Below, one piece after another: positions 35,877 through 45,132 of a DNA stretch of 64,000 nucleotides. The notes under the pieces were generated by a model. It was not told the origin of the DNA and ran no database searches. It saw nothing but the letters and a program-made list of their open reading frames with translations. The stretch is from Tepidisphaeraceae bacterium (GTDB lineage Bacteria > Planctomycetota > Phycisphaerae > Tepidisphaerales > Tepidisphaeraceae): assembly GCA_035998445.1 (NCBI GenBank), contig DASYHQ010000045.1:1-64000 (forward strand), given 5' to 3'. A program made the translations under genes and the position numbers. Each line of letters opens with the position of its first letter. Positions within the stretch are counted from its first letter, which is position 1.

Positions 35877-37409
35877 GTGACCACCGGCATCGCCTCACCC
35901 ATCGTCCCAAAACCGCCCCCTCCCGCATTACGCGCCGTAGCGGCACATGGCTTTGCCTGGGCACTGACGCAGATCATGTGCGTGAAAGGCCTTGGCTTCC
36001 TCACGCAGATCGTGACGGCGCGGCTGCTCCTGAAAGAGCAGTTCGGCACCGTGGCGCTGGCGCTCACCGTGTCGATGTTCGTCAACCTCGTCCATCAAGG
36101 TGGCCTGCGCGAGAGCCTCTCCAAACGCCAGAGCGAGTTCGACGAATGGAGCACCGACGCGTTCTGGTTCTCGTGCCTCTGCGGACTGCTGGCCATCGTG
36201 CTGCTGCTCGTCGCAGCGCCGATCGCCGCGCAGTTGTACGGGAAGCCCGAGCTTGAGCTTTTCACGCTGATCCTCGGCACGGCCATCCCCTTTCAGGTCG
36301 TCAGCAACGTGGCATGGATCAAGATGCAGGTCGACATGCGGTTCAAGGCTATCGCGCTGATCACGCTGGCGAACACCATCGTCATCAGCGCCGTCAGCAT
36401 CGGCCTGGCGCTAGCGGGCTGGGGTGCGTATGCGCTCCTGCTGCCAGTTCCCATCGTGTCGGCGTTTCATATGTTGATCGCGCTGTGCATGGCAGGTGCC
36501 GTGATCAACGTGCGGACGCTGCGGCCCTGGCGCTGGCTCGTGCTTACGAAGGAGGGATTGCTGCTGACGGCCGCGTTCGCGTTCATCACGGTGACCCAGC
36601 AGGGCGACTACTTCGCGCTGCAGATGATCACGAGGTCGCCGGAGTTGGTCGGCATCTACTTCCTGGCGTTCACGCTGTCGATGCAGACGGCATCGATCCT
36701 GACGACCGCGCTGAACAGCGTGCTGCTGCCCGTGCTGAGCCGCATGCAGGACAACCGCCAGCGGCAGGCGGCCGCGTTCCTCTCGGCCACGCGCATGCTG
36801 GCCGTCGTCGCATCGCTGCCCTGCCTGATGCAGGCGGTCCTTGCCGAACCGATCGTCCTCCTTCTCTTCGGCGAGAAGTGGCTTCCATCGGTCCCGGCGC
36901 TTTGCGTGTTGAGCATCGGCATGCTGGCGCGGGTCGTCACGATGGGCGCACAGACGCTGCTCAAGGCCCAGGGATCGTTCCGGTTGTACTTGACGTGGTC
37001 GGCGCTCTACGCGGTGGCGTTCGTGCCGGCCGTGCTGCTGGGCGCGCGGCTCGGTTCGATCATCGGCGTCGCGATCGCCGTGTCGCTCTGCATGTGGATA
37101 GCGGAGCTGCTGTGCGTGTGGCTGAGTATCCGGGGCGGCGGGATGGGCTGGTTGAATGTCTTCCGCGCCATCACGACGCCGATACTGTTAGCCGCCACGT
37201 GCGCCGTCGCCGCGTTCGGATTCGATCGCGTGGTGCAAAGCCTGCTAAGCGATCAGCCGGCAGTCCGCATCGCGGTCGTGGGCGCGTTTTCGGTCTGCCT
37301 CTACGCGATGGGCTTGAGGATCGTCAGCCGGACCGACGCGATGCAGATCGTCGCCTTGCTCCGTCGCCGCTCCGGCGGCGGAAACGCCGTGGACGCAGCG
37401 GCAGGTTAG
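35877..37409 (+). CDS. Wzx-type polysaccharide flippase (MOP superfamily)
   Basis: 510 residues from GTG 35877; the frame is open to 35655 but that part reads as non-protein. No clear ribosome site, so the start is uncertain. About 12-14 membrane helices are visible. The opening AAHGFAWALTQIMCVKGLGFLTQIVTARLLLKEQFGTVALA matches Polysacc_synt_3/lipopolysaccharide flippases, which move undecaprenyl-linked oligosaccharide repeat units across the inner membrane. It heads the exopolysaccharide locus and overlaps by 4 nt the end of the convergent fucosyltransferase-like gene. Confidence 0.85.
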   Translation: MTTGIASPIVPKPPPPALRAVAAHGFAWALTQIMCVKGLGFLTQIVTARLLLKEQFGTVALALTVSMFVNLVHQGGLRESLSKRQSEFDEWSTDAFWFSCLCGLLAIVLLLVAAPIAAQLYGKPELELFTLILGTAIPFQVVSNVAWIKMQVDMRFKAIALITLANTIVISAVSIGLALAGWGAYALLLPVPIVSAFHMLIALCMAGAVINVRTLRPWRWLVLTKEGLLLTAAFAFITVTQQGDYFALQMITRSPELVGIYFLAFTLSMQTASILTTALNSVLLPVLSRMQDNRQRQAAAFLSATRMLAVVASLPCLMQAVLAEPIVLLLFGEKWLPSVPALCVLSIGMLARVVTMGAQTLLKAQGSFRLYLTWSALYAVAFVPAVLLGARLGSIIGVAIAVSLCMWIAELLCVWLSIRGGGMGWLNVFRAITTPILLAATCAVAAFGFDRVVQSLLSDQPAVRIAVVGAFSVCLYAMGLRIVSRTDAMQIVALLRRRSGGGNAVDAAAG

Positions 37410-38344
37410 GACGGTTCGGCGGGCGCAGCGTTCGTCTGCAGCCACGGCAGTGCGTCCATCTTGCCATCGTCGCCGCCTATCTCCGTGAACGTCAGGGACG
37501 GATTCAGGCACAGGCTATAGGCAGTCACGCGCGAGTTGACGCGGACGAGATGATCGACGCGCGAGAGGAGGTACGCGTCGCGCACCACTTCCAGCCCCTT
37601 CTGATACGGGCTACCCGGCACACCGCCATCGTAGTGGCCGTGGATCGAGACGTTGTCGGTCGATCGGATGCAGTCGAGCGCGACAAGTTGGGAACCATAA
37701 CGGTCGCGCAACGCGTCGATCGCAGCGACCGAGTCCGTCGCAGCAAAGATGCCGGCGTCCGGTGACCGCCGCAGGTATTCATCGATCGCTCGACAGTACG
37801 CGTCGAGCCCGAATGTCTTGCGGGCCTCGAACCCAGCAACGGTGTCGGTCTGCCGCACGTGCACGCCGACGGTGACTCGGTCGCCGAATAGTCGGTGAAT
37901 GAGGGCATCGATGTCGGCCTGCACGTCGGGCCGCAACCGCACGAAACGCCGGATAACTTCGGCGTACGTGGCGCGGATACCCATGTTGGGATACAGTGGA
38001 AAGATCGTGTCGGCCGTCGGCTTGAAGGGCAACGTTTTGTCGGCTGAGGGCGTGCGCGGCGCGGTCGCAGACGTCAGGCTCGGCACCGTTTGGAAGTAAT
38101 AGGCCCAAGCGTTATCGCCGTGGGCGTCATCGTAGAAGAGGGATTCGCCATCCCAGTACGGTTCAGGCTGAACGCTGGCCGCCTCGCACAGGCGAATGCC
38201 GTTGAGCGTCATGAACATGTTGCCGAAGAACCCGCACCGTCCCGCCAGCACCCGCCCGCGTCGGTAGCCGCCCCACCGCAACTGCGCGTACTGCCGACGT
38301 CGACTTGCCTTGGCGTATGCTACTTTAAGCGGATGGAGGTTCAT
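37406..38344 (-). CDS. NodZ/FUT8-like fucosyltransferase-type protein
   Basis: 312 residues. The segment VTVGVHVRQTDTVAGFEARKTFGLDAYCRAIDEYL (~150-185) contains the H-x-R-x-x-D-type motif of GDP-fucose transferases of the GT23/GT11/O-FUT superfamily; GIFAATDSVAAIDALRDRYG (~195) and YLLSRVDHLVRVNSRVTAYS (~255-275) match later blocks in NodZ-like proteins. The N-terminal RCGFFGNMFMTLNGIRLCEA may bind the acceptor. It likely adds fucose or a related deoxysugar to the polysaccharide. The exact family is uncertain. Confidence 0.72.
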   Translation of the reverse strand: MNLHPLKVAYAKASRRRQYAQLRWGGYRRGRVLAGRCGFFGNMFMTLNGIRLCEAASVQPEPYWDGESLFYDDAHGDNAWAYYFQTVPSLTSATAPRTPSADKTLPFKPTADTIFPLYPNMGIRATYAEVIRRFVRLRPDVQADIDALIHRLFGDRVTVGVHVRQTDTVAGFEARKTFGLDAYCRAIDEYLRRSPDAGIFAATDSVAAIDALRDRYGSQLVALDCIRSTDNVSIHGHYDGGVPGSPYQKGLEVVRDAYLLSRVDHLVRVNSRVTAYSLCLNPSLTFTEIGGDDGKMDALPWLQTNAAPAEPS

Positions 38345-38389
38345 GGTGTAGCCGTCAATTGGCCGAGTTAGTTAGCCAAATTTCCTCGT

Positions 38390-39349
38390 TCATCGCTTGC
38401 GCAGTACCGCAACGAGATGATCACGCGCCGTGAGCCATCCTGGCGCATGGCGATCGACTGCATGGCGCATCCGTGCGATGCCAAAACCGCCGCTCTTCCT
38501 AGCGGCGAGATAGGCAACATTTTTAACGACGTCCTTCACCTTTTGCACCGGCTTGGCGCGGCCGTGACTCAGCGTTCGGAATTCAAGTAGCTCATACCCG
38601 ACTTCGCGACACACGTACTCCAGGCTTTTCTTGGAGAAGAATGAGCAGTGCTCCGGCAGCGAACAATACCAGTAGAGACTTCCCATGGTGCGCCATTGCC
38701 AAGCGTCGTTGTTTCCGGTCAGAAGCAGGAGGACACCATTATCAGTCAGTCGCTTGCGCACCTCGCGGAAGAAAGGCATCGGCTCGTTTAGGTGCTCAAT
38801 CAGATCCATGGCAGTGATGGCGTCGAACGGTGGCGTGCTGGCTGGTAACTCACTGAGAGTTGGCGACAGAATAGTAACGCCTTTTGTTCTTGAGACGCGG
38901 CTTGCTGCCTCGCTTGGTTCGATCCCGAATCGCTGCCAATCCGCGCCGACATAGTCTAGAAAGCCGCCGTGAAAACACCCGATGTCCAGAATCCGTCTGC
39001 TACTGCCGATTCTCTCCAACAGCATGTCGCGCATCATGTCGAAACGTCGCTGTAGTGGATCGGGTGAAATCCACGCAGCGAACTCGGAGTCCGCCGCACG
39101 GTAGCAGGCTAGCAACTGTTCTTCCGGGACTGCGGGTGATTTGAACTGAAATCCGCACTCGTCGCATGCGACAAGGTGGAATGCTTGGTCGTCGATATTA
39201 ATGCGAACACCAGCGACCGTTGCAGGGCGAAGATGCAGGATTTCGCCGAGATTACGCCCTTGGGGATTACCGCACAACGCGCATGGGCGAAACCGTGTCT
39301 CTTGCGCCAATGTGTTCCTCGTCGAATCGCGTTGGGGAATCGACATCAT
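38390..39349 (-). CDS. class I SAM-dependent methyltransferase with N-terminal zinc-binding region
   Basis: 319 residues. The N-terminus has C-A-L-C-G (~23-27) and C-D-E-C-G (~61-65), a likely zinc site, as in sugar C/O-methyltransferases of polysaccharide loci. The Rossmann methyltransferase core follows: motif I ILDIGCFHGGFLDYVG (~119-134), acidic strand end RFGIEPSEAA, FDAITAMDLIEHLNEP (~177-192), and NGVLLLLTGNND. It probably methylates a sugar nucleotide or glycan in this exopolysaccharide pathway. It is 45 nt from the fucosyltransferase-like gene on the same strand and likely co-transcribed with it. Confidence 0.87.
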   Translation of the reverse strand: MMSIPQRDSTRNTLAQETRFRPCALCGNPQGRNLGEILHLRPATVAGVRINIDDQAFHLVACDECGFQFKSPAVPEEQLLACYRAADSEFAAWISPDPLQRRFDMMRDMLLERIGSSRRILDIGCFHGGFLDYVGADWQRFGIEPSEAASRVSRTKGVTILSPTLSELPASTPPFDAITAMDLIEHLNEPMPFFREVRKRLTDNGVLLLLTGNNDAWQWRTMGSLYWYCSLPEHCSFFSKKSLEYVCREVGYELLEFRTLSHGRAKPVQKVKDVVKNVAYLAARKSGGFGIARMRHAVDRHAPGWLTARDHLVAVLRKR

Positions 39350-39519
39350 CAGGCAGGAGCGTAAAGCGGCCTTCTACCAACGTCAACAATTCGGCACGTC
39401 ATACAGCGGACGTCGCGCGATTGAAGAACGCTCGCGTATCAACACCAGTCAACGTCCAGTTGCCTTTCATGTTACAATAAGCGATAGGACCGATTGGCAC
39501 GATCTCGCTTAGGGTGAAG

Positions 39520-40887
39520 ATGAACAACGCGCAAGAGCAACTGGATAATCTCATTGGGGCTCTCGCAAATCCGGCAACATGGCTGTTGGTTCTGCTAGGT
39601 CTAGTTGTGTGCGTTGTGCTGGGCTTCTCGCGTAGCGCCAAATGGGCGGTCGTTGCTGGGCTGCTCTTCATTTCGAACCTCGACACATCATCGTGGATCA
39701 AGAATCAGACTCTGGTTACCCCGCTCCCGCTGCTGTTGAGCTTCGCTCGGGCGCTGGCGTTCGGATCGCTGTTGCTATTGCTCGTGCCGACGTTGATGTC
39801 CGACCGGGGATGGCGACGTAGCTTTGTGCCGGCCGCGGCGGTTTTCTTCCTTTTGTGCGAGATGATGTTGACGTTGCGCATCGCCGCAGATGGGAACCAC
39901 CAAAAGAGCACGCTGGGCTTCGTGCTCTTCCCACTCACGTTCATAATCTTGATCGTAGGGATCGGTCGGCACCTTCAGAGCGTGCGCGGCGCCGAACGTC
40001 TTATTACCGCCATCACCGCCGGTGGCGCAATGGTCTTGCTGGCAACCGTGATCCAGGTACTGGTCAATTCCCAAGCCGTTGTTCACCGCGGCCGCTTGGC
40101 TGGGCTGACGAGCAGCCCTAACCATTCGGCCGTGATCTTCGCATTGTTGTTGATCCCGACTGCGCACTTGATCACGCGGCAAGGCGTGGGGCTCAAATAT
40201 CGCTTGAGCATGATCGGCATCGGTGGACTGGCATCGGCCATGCTGCTTTGGACCGGCTCGCGAACCGGCGCGTTGATGGCGGCGGTCGGTCTTGTGATGT
40301 ACTTCCGGCATCGCATCGACAAGCTGTTCATCGTTGCGGCGGCGGTCGGAATCAGTCTATTTGCCGCTATGCAGGTCTTTTCCGACAGCTCGGAATCCGC
40401 CGAGCGCATGCTGGACACCAGCGACACCCGCTCGCACGTCTGGCAGGCGATGTTCCGCAACTTCGCCTCCAATCCGTTTTTTGGAGTGGGTGAGCAAACT
40501 CGCTATTCCGAAAACTCGTTCCTGCTCGTGGCATCACAGGCGGGTCTGTTAGCGCTCGTTCCGCTAATCATCTTCGTCTTCTTGATGGTCTACTCCGTCA
40601 TCCGGATGCTTAGGCTTCGCGCTTTTATGGATCGCGACTTGCGCGCTACCAGTGATTTCGTGCTAGCGTCCGTTTGCGCGTTGGGGGCGGGTGCATGCTT
40701 TGAAGGCTACTTTACGGCATTCTTTAGCTTTCCGTTGTATTACCTCTACCTGCAGTTCCCGCTCTTGGCGTTCGTGATCGACGCGGCGCAGGCGCGCGCG
40801 ACCTCCAATGATGTGGGCTTCGATCAGCCCTTCGAATTGGCACAACAGCTTGAATATCCCTGGGTCGACAACGCGATTCCCCGATGA
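39520..40887 (+). CDS. O-antigen ligase/polymerase-like membrane protein
   Basis: 455 residues from ATG 39520, with AGGG 5 nt upstream; GTG at 39514 is an alternative. It has about 11-12 membrane helices. The large periplasmic loop region with GLTSSPNHSAVIFALLLIP (~205-225), GIGGLASAMLLWTGSRTGALMA (~245-265) and a following segment TSDTRSHVWQAMFRNFASNPFFGVG (~310-335) is the Wzy_C (PF04932) signature. Such proteins polymerise repeat units or ligate them to an acceptor in the periplasm. Together with the flippase this suggests a Wzx/Wzy-dependent pathway. Confidence 0.88.
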   Translation: MNNAQEQLDNLIGALANPATWLLVLLGLVVCVVLGFSRSAKWAVVAGLLFISNLDTSSWIKNQTLVTPLPLLLSFARALAFGSLLLLLVPTLMSDRGWRRSFVPAAAVFFLLCEMMLTLRIAADGNHQKSTLGFVLFPLTFIILIVGIGRHLQSVRGAERLITAITAGGAMVLLATVIQVLVNSQAVVHRGRLAGLTSSPNHSAVIFALLLIPTAHLITRQGVGLKYRLSMIGIGGLASAMLLWTGSRTGALMAAVGLVMYFRHRIDKLFIVAAAVGISLFAAMQVFSDSSESAERMLDTSDTRSHVWQAMFRNFASNPFFGVGEQTRYSENSFLLVASQAGLLALVPLIIFVFLMVYSVIRMLRLRAFMDRDLRATSDFVLASVCALGAGACFEGYFTAFFSFPLYYLYLQFPLLAFVIDAAQARATSNDVGFDQPFELAQQLEYPWVDNAIPR

Positions 40888-40925
40888 AGCCAAGGGACGG
40901 CCGCGATATCCGCGTTTGAAAGCTG

Positions 40926-43457
40926 TCATCCAGTGGAACGGTTGAAGGTCACACGACGCAACTCCGCATACCGCCCCACCCAGCGATTGGCGATCTCCTG
41001 CCAGTCGAACCGATCGCGGACGAAACCCGCCGCCTTGGCGGCAGCGGCGTTGCGGAGGCTGGCGTCCTGCAGCCAGCGTTGCAGTTCGGCGGCCAGGGCG
41101 TCGGTTTGCATCGGGACGACGCCGCCGACGGCGGCGGATTGGATTTCCTGCCAGATGTTGACCTGATCGGAGATGACGACCGGCGTGCCGGCGGCGAGGG
41201 CCTCGACGACGGCGATGCCGAAGTTCTCCTGATAGCTGGGGAGGCAGAAGAGGTCGGCGTCGGCGAAGGCGGCGACGCGGTCGCGGCCGTAGAGCATGCC
41301 GGTCCAGATCACGCGGTCCTCGATGCCGAGGCGCACGATCTCGCTGCGCAGCGTAAGGCCGTAGCCGTCGTGGTCGGGGCCGGCCAGCACCAGCACCGCG
41401 TCCTTCACGTTCGCCTGCGCAAAGGCGGGGATCAGCAGGTCCAGCCCCTTCTTATGATGAATGCGGCTGAGGAACAGGACCATCCGCTTCCCATCGAGTT
41501 GCGGGTAGCGCGAGCGGAACGCGCCCGGCGGCGGCAGTTCCTCGAATTCCGATAGCGAGACGCCGTTGGGCTCGATGATCGGCGGCGCGCCGAGGGCCAG
41601 GGGCGCGGTCAGTTCCGCCTCGGTCTGGCTGGTGAAGTGGATGGCGGTGGCGCGCTGGAGGTTCTGGCGCAGGCGCCAGGCCATGTAGATCTTTTTCTTC
41701 AAGCGGCTCTGGCGAAGGCTCCAAGGGTCGAGCATGCCGCAGGGGCGGATGAGGTAGGGCTTGCCGTGCCGCTGGGCGGCGCGGGCGGCCTGGTGTTGGA
41801 CTTCCTCCCAGAGCGCGTGGATGTGCACGATGTCGGCGGCGGCGACGAGGCGGTCCATGGTCGCGTGCATGCGCGGGTGTTGCTGCAGGCGGCCGAACGT
41901 GGGGCCGACGAGCGTAACGTCGATGCCGGCCTCGCGCAGTTGTTCGGCCAGCACGGGGTGGGTGCGGCCCGTCCAACTGGAGACGACGGAGACCTTCAGG
42001 CCCGCCTTCACCTGGGCCCGCGTGAGCCCGGCCAGCGCGGCCGGCGGGCCGCCACCGGCGAGGTCGAGGGTCGAGATGACGTGCAGCACGTGGGTGGACG
42101 GCGCGGCCGCGTTCGACGCATCGGCCGGTTGCTGGGCAGCGGCGCGGGAGACGGGATCGGGATGGGTCGCGGGCGACGGTCGCACGGGCAACGGCACGGC
42201 TGAGGCATTGTCCGCAACGGCGCGGGCGGCTTGAGATTGGGGGGCGATCGGCCGCGCCTCGCGTGCCAGCGGCATCAGCTGATCGCGCCAGAGGGCGGCG
42301 ATGTGGCGCCAGTCGTACTGCTGCGTGGCCCACTGGCGGGCGCGCTCGCCGGTCTGCTGGCGAAGCGCGGGATCGCCCATCCACTTGTTGATCGCGCTGG
42401 TGACGGCGTTCACCTGCGTCGAGACCACCGCGCCCACCTGGGCGGCGGCGATCTCGGGGTGGATGTTCACCTGATCGGAGATGACGACCGGCGTGCCGGC
42501 GGCCAGCGATTCGATGACGGCGATGCCGAAGTTCTCCTGATAGCTGGGCAGCACGAACAGGTCGGCTGCGGCCAAGGCGGCGATGCGGTCGCGGCCGTAG
42601 AGCATGCCGGTGAAGATGACGGAGCCTTCGATGCCCTGATCGCGGACCATCCGCTTCACCTCGGCCAGATATCCCTCGGCGGCCGGGCCGGCGATGACCA
42701 GCACGGTGTTGGACAGCTTCGCGGCAGCGAAGGCGGGGATCAGCAGGTCCAGCCCCTTCTTCGGGTGCAGGCGACTCAGGAACAGCACGATGTCACGCCC
42801 GGCGATCTCGGGAAACGAGTCGCGGAACTGCGCCGGCGGGGGAAGTTCTTGGAATTCGCTGAGGTCCAAACCGTTGGCGATCACGGCTGCGGGCGATGCG
42901 AGGTCCAGCTGGCTGACCAGATCGCGCTCGGTCTCGCTGCAGTAATGCAGCAGGGCCGCGCCATCCAGGTTGCGCCGCAGGCGCAGCATCATGTAGAGCT
43001 TCTTCTTCAGCCACCGCTGTCGCAGGCTCCAGGGGTCGAGCATCCCGTGCGGCGCGACCACGTACGGCACGCCCATGCGCCGGCAGATGCGGGCGGCCTG
43101 ATGTTGGATTTCCTCCCAGAGCGTGTGGATGTGGACGACGTCCGCCTGCCTGATCGCGCCCTCAAGGATGCGCTTCAGGTCGGGATGGCGGTTGAGCTTA
43201 CCGGTCGCGGGCCCGATCAGCGTCACCTGCACGTTGTGTCGGCGCAGCTCGCTGACCATGTCCAGGTTGTGATCGGCCGCATAGGTTGAGCAGACGTGCA
43301 CCGACAGGCCGGCCGCCGCCTCGGCCTGTGCCAGACCGCCTAACGCGACGGGCGGGCCGCCACTGCGTCGGTCGATCGAGGGGATGACGTGCAATACCCG
43401 CAGGCCGCGCGGGGGCGCGACCGACGGGGCAGAAGAAGCTAGGGTGGCAACGGTCAC
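40926..43457 (-). CDS. fusion of two GT4-family glycosyltransferases
   Basis: 843 residues, about twice the usual length. Residues ~18-395 and ~465-840 are each a full GT-B glycosyltransferase of family GT4 (RfaB/WcaI-like), joined by an Ala/Pro-rich linker (~400-463). Both halves show the same landmarks: VLHVI(P)S..GGPP.AL at the start, HGMLDPWSLRQ or CGMLDPWSLRQ, FLSR(L/I)HxKKGLDLLIPAFA, FTGMLYGRDR or WTGMLYGRDR, and the E-x7-E site in SYQENFGIAVIE or SYQENFGIAVVE. The two halves are clearly homologous but diverged. It could add two sugars in sequence. It starts 3 nt after the stop of the PAS-protein gene. Confidence 0.93.
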   Translation of the reverse strand: MTVATLASSAPSVAPPRGLRVLHVIPSIDRRSGGPPVALGGLAQAEAAAGLSVHVCSTYAADHNLDMVSELRRHNVQVTLIGPATGKLNRHPDLKRILEGAIRQADVVHIHTLWEEIQHQAARICRRMGVPYVVAPHGMLDPWSLRQRWLKKKLYMMLRLRRNLDGAALLHYCSETERDLVSQLDLASPAAVIANGLDLSEFQELPPPAQFRDSFPEIAGRDIVLFLSRLHPKKGLDLLIPAFAAAKLSNTVLVIAGPAAEGYLAEVKRMVRDQGIEGSVIFTGMLYGRDRIAALAAADLFVLPSYQENFGIAVIESLAAGTPVVISDQVNIHPEIAAAQVGAVVSTQVNAVTSAINKWMGDPALRQQTGERARQWATQQYDWRHIAALWRDQLMPLAREARPIAPQSQAARAVADNASAVPLPVRPSPATHPDPVSRAAAQQPADASNAAAPSTHVLHVISTLDLAGGGPPAALAGLTRAQVKAGLKVSVVSSWTGRTHPVLAEQLREAGIDVTLVGPTFGRLQQHPRMHATMDRLVAAADIVHIHALWEEVQHQAARAAQRHGKPYLIRPCGMLDPWSLRQSRLKKKIYMAWRLRQNLQRATAIHFTSQTEAELTAPLALGAPPIIEPNGVSLSEFEELPPPGAFRSRYPQLDGKRMVLFLSRIHHKKGLDLLIPAFAQANVKDAVLVLAGPDHDGYGLTLRSEIVRLGIEDRVIWTGMLYGRDRVAAFADADLFCLPSYQENFGIAVVEALAAGTPVVISDQVNIWQEIQSAAVGGVVPMQTDALAAELQRWLQDASLRNAAAAKAAGFVRDRFDWQEIANRWVGRYAELRRVTFNRSTG

Positions 43458-43460
43458 GGG

Positions 43461-44243
43461 TTATTGATGGATGGCCTGGCCCTGATGATTCTGCTGGCTC
43501 GCGTGCGGCTCGGACGCTACGAGATGGCCCGAGGCGAGCTTGCGTTCCGTGATGTCCTGGGCCACGCCCACGATTCGGTCGGTCGCGCCGGCGTCGCCGT
43601 ACAAGATGCGCCCGCGGGTGTTGATCCAGCGGACGGTGCCATCGGGGCGCACGATGCGGTGTTCGATCTCGTAATCGGTGCCCTCGTCGACCGTCCGCGT
43701 GACGGCTCGACTGACGAAGTCGCGGTCCTCGGGATGCACGTAGCCGTAGAACCCCTCGTAGGTCTGCGAGAACTGGCCGGGCGCGCGGCCGAAGATTTCC
43801 TCCAGGCTGGGCGACCACCAGAAGTCGCCGCGCCGCAGGTTCGCGTCCCACACGCCCATCTTGGTGGCCTGCAGCGCGACCGATAGCCTTTGTTCACTTT
43901 CCCGAAGCGACCGCTCGGCGCGCTCGCGCGAGACCTGAAGGCAGATCAACAGCGTCGCGACCAGGACGAACACGATCAGGCGGGTCATGTCTTCGACGTT
44001 CAGGATCGAGATCGAATTGGCCGGCGTCAGCACAAAGTAAGCCCCGGCAAGCACGGACAATGCGATCGCGAACAGCCCCTGCTTGGCCCCGCCGTAAAAT
44101 GCGGAGATCGCCACCGCGGCCAAGAAGAGCATGAATGCGCCGCGCTGCTGCAGCGTGGGACTGAACAGGCAGATGGCCAGCGCCAGCCCAACCGTCGCGA
44201 TGACGACGCCGAATCGGCGGATATCAGCCGGATCAATTCTCAT
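43461..44243 (-). CDS. membrane PAS-domain sensor without output domain
   Basis: 260 residues from ATG 44243 (GGAG 8 nt upstream; the frame opens at TTG 44261). Residues ~8-100 form four membrane helices resembling the DUF4118 sensor domain of KdpD-type kinases. A short helical linker (SRERAERSLRESEQRLSVALQ, ~103-123) leads into a PAS_3-type domain (~124-240) with GVWDANLRRGDFWWSP, FYGYVHPEDRDFV, YEIEHRIVRPDGTVRWI and GVAQDITERK. Instead of a histidine kinase, GGDEF or other effector, the protein ends after ~20 polar residues. Its stop is 3 nt before the double-GT4 start, so the two are probably translationally coupled. Confidence 0.85.
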   Translation of the reverse strand: MRIDPADIRRFGVVIATVGLALAICLFSPTLQQRGAFMLFLAAVAISAFYGGAKQGLFAIALSVLAGAYFVLTPANSISILNVEDMTRLIVFVLVATLLICLQVSRERAERSLRESEQRLSVALQATKMGVWDANLRRGDFWWSPSLEEIFGRAPGQFSQTYEGFYGYVHPEDRDFVSRAVTRTVDEGTDYEIEHRIVRPDGTVRWINTRGRILYGDAGATDRIVGVAQDITERKLASGHLVASEPHASQQNHQGQAIHQ

Positions 44244-44516
44244 CGACGGTCTCCGATACAACCCCTTCCATCGCCTTACGTGCGTCCCGCGAACGTTGCT
44301 TGATCAACATTGATCTTAAACGCATCAAAGGAAAGTTGCGACAACGCGGTCACGCCTATCGGCCGGTCCAGATTTGACACTTTTGACGCATCCCCCTTAA
44401 AACTTGCGCCGCGTAGTCGTTGGCGTCATCTTCCGCCAAACCAATGTTGATCTTAATCAGCTAATGGACCGGAGAGGCGCCTCACTGGACGATATCAACG
44501 TTAGGAAGGGACGCGT
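44244..44516. other. divergent control region in the exopolysaccharide locus
   Basis: This 273-nt gap lies between the PAS gene (minus) and the acetyltransferase gene (plus). It holds two similar sequences with a TTGATCTTAA core, near 44308 and 44450, which could be paired operator sites. This is a pattern observation only. Confidence 0.3.
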
Positions 44517-45128
44517 ATGACTCAAGGCGATGCACGTCCCGCGAGGTGGCCTTACTCGCCCGGCGTTTACCTGGGGCGCCTGCTCTGGCGCATCGTCTGG
44601 GCAAGCGTCTGGAAGATCAGCTGGAAACGGTTCCGCGTCCTGCGGTCGACCCTATTGAGGTGGTTTGGGGCCTCGGGGTTCCGCAGAGTGGAGGTGCATG
44701 GGTCCACATGGGTTGAGATGCCGTGGAATCTGACCATGGGCGAAGACGTTTCAGTTGGTCCGCGCGTCATCCTCTATAACCTTGGCCAGCTGACCATCGG
44801 GCAGCGCAGCGTGCTGTCGCAGGACGTATACGTCTGCGGCGGCACTCACGATTACACGAAGTCGTCGTATCCACTGATCCGCACGCCGATTACCATCGGT
44901 GACGACGTATGGATCGCCGCCGGGGCATTCATCGGCCCAGGAGTGACGATCGGCGACGGCGCGGTGGTTGGCGCTCGCGCGGTGGTCGTTCGCGACGTGC
45001 CGCCTTGGACCGTAGTGGCGGGCAACCCGGCGAAGGTAATCAAAGATCGTCCGTTCTCCCGTGGCGGCGAGACGGCCGGCGTGCAACGCGAGTCAGACGT
45101 GCCCCCCGCCGCAGCGAAACAGGATTAA
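44517..45128 (+). CDS. WcaF-like hexapeptide-repeat acetyltransferase
   Basis: 203 residues. GGAAGGG about 6 nt upstream supports ATG 44517. Residues ~70-175 show left-handed beta-helix hexapeptide repeats (MGEDVSVGPRVILYN, LTIGQRSVLSQDVYVCGGTHDY, ITIGDDVWIAAGAFIGPGVTIGDGAVVGARAVVVRDV, VVAGNPAKVI). The conserved His in GTHDY is the usual catalytic residue of this family. The N-terminal YSPGVYLGRLLWRIVWASVWKISW block is typical of colanic-acid-type acetyltransferases such as WcaF. It probably O-acetylates the exopolysaccharide. Confidence 0.88.
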   Translation: MTQGDARPARWPYSPGVYLGRLLWRIVWASVWKISWKRFRVLRSTLLRWFGASGFRRVEVHGSTWVEMPWNLTMGEDVSVGPRVILYNLGQLTIGQRSVLSQDVYVCGGTHDYTKSSYPLIRTPITIGDDVWIAAGAFIGPGVTIGDGAVVGARAVVVRDVPPWTVVAGNPAKVIKDRPFSRGGETAGVQRESDVPPAAAKQD

Positions 45129-45132
45129 GTTC

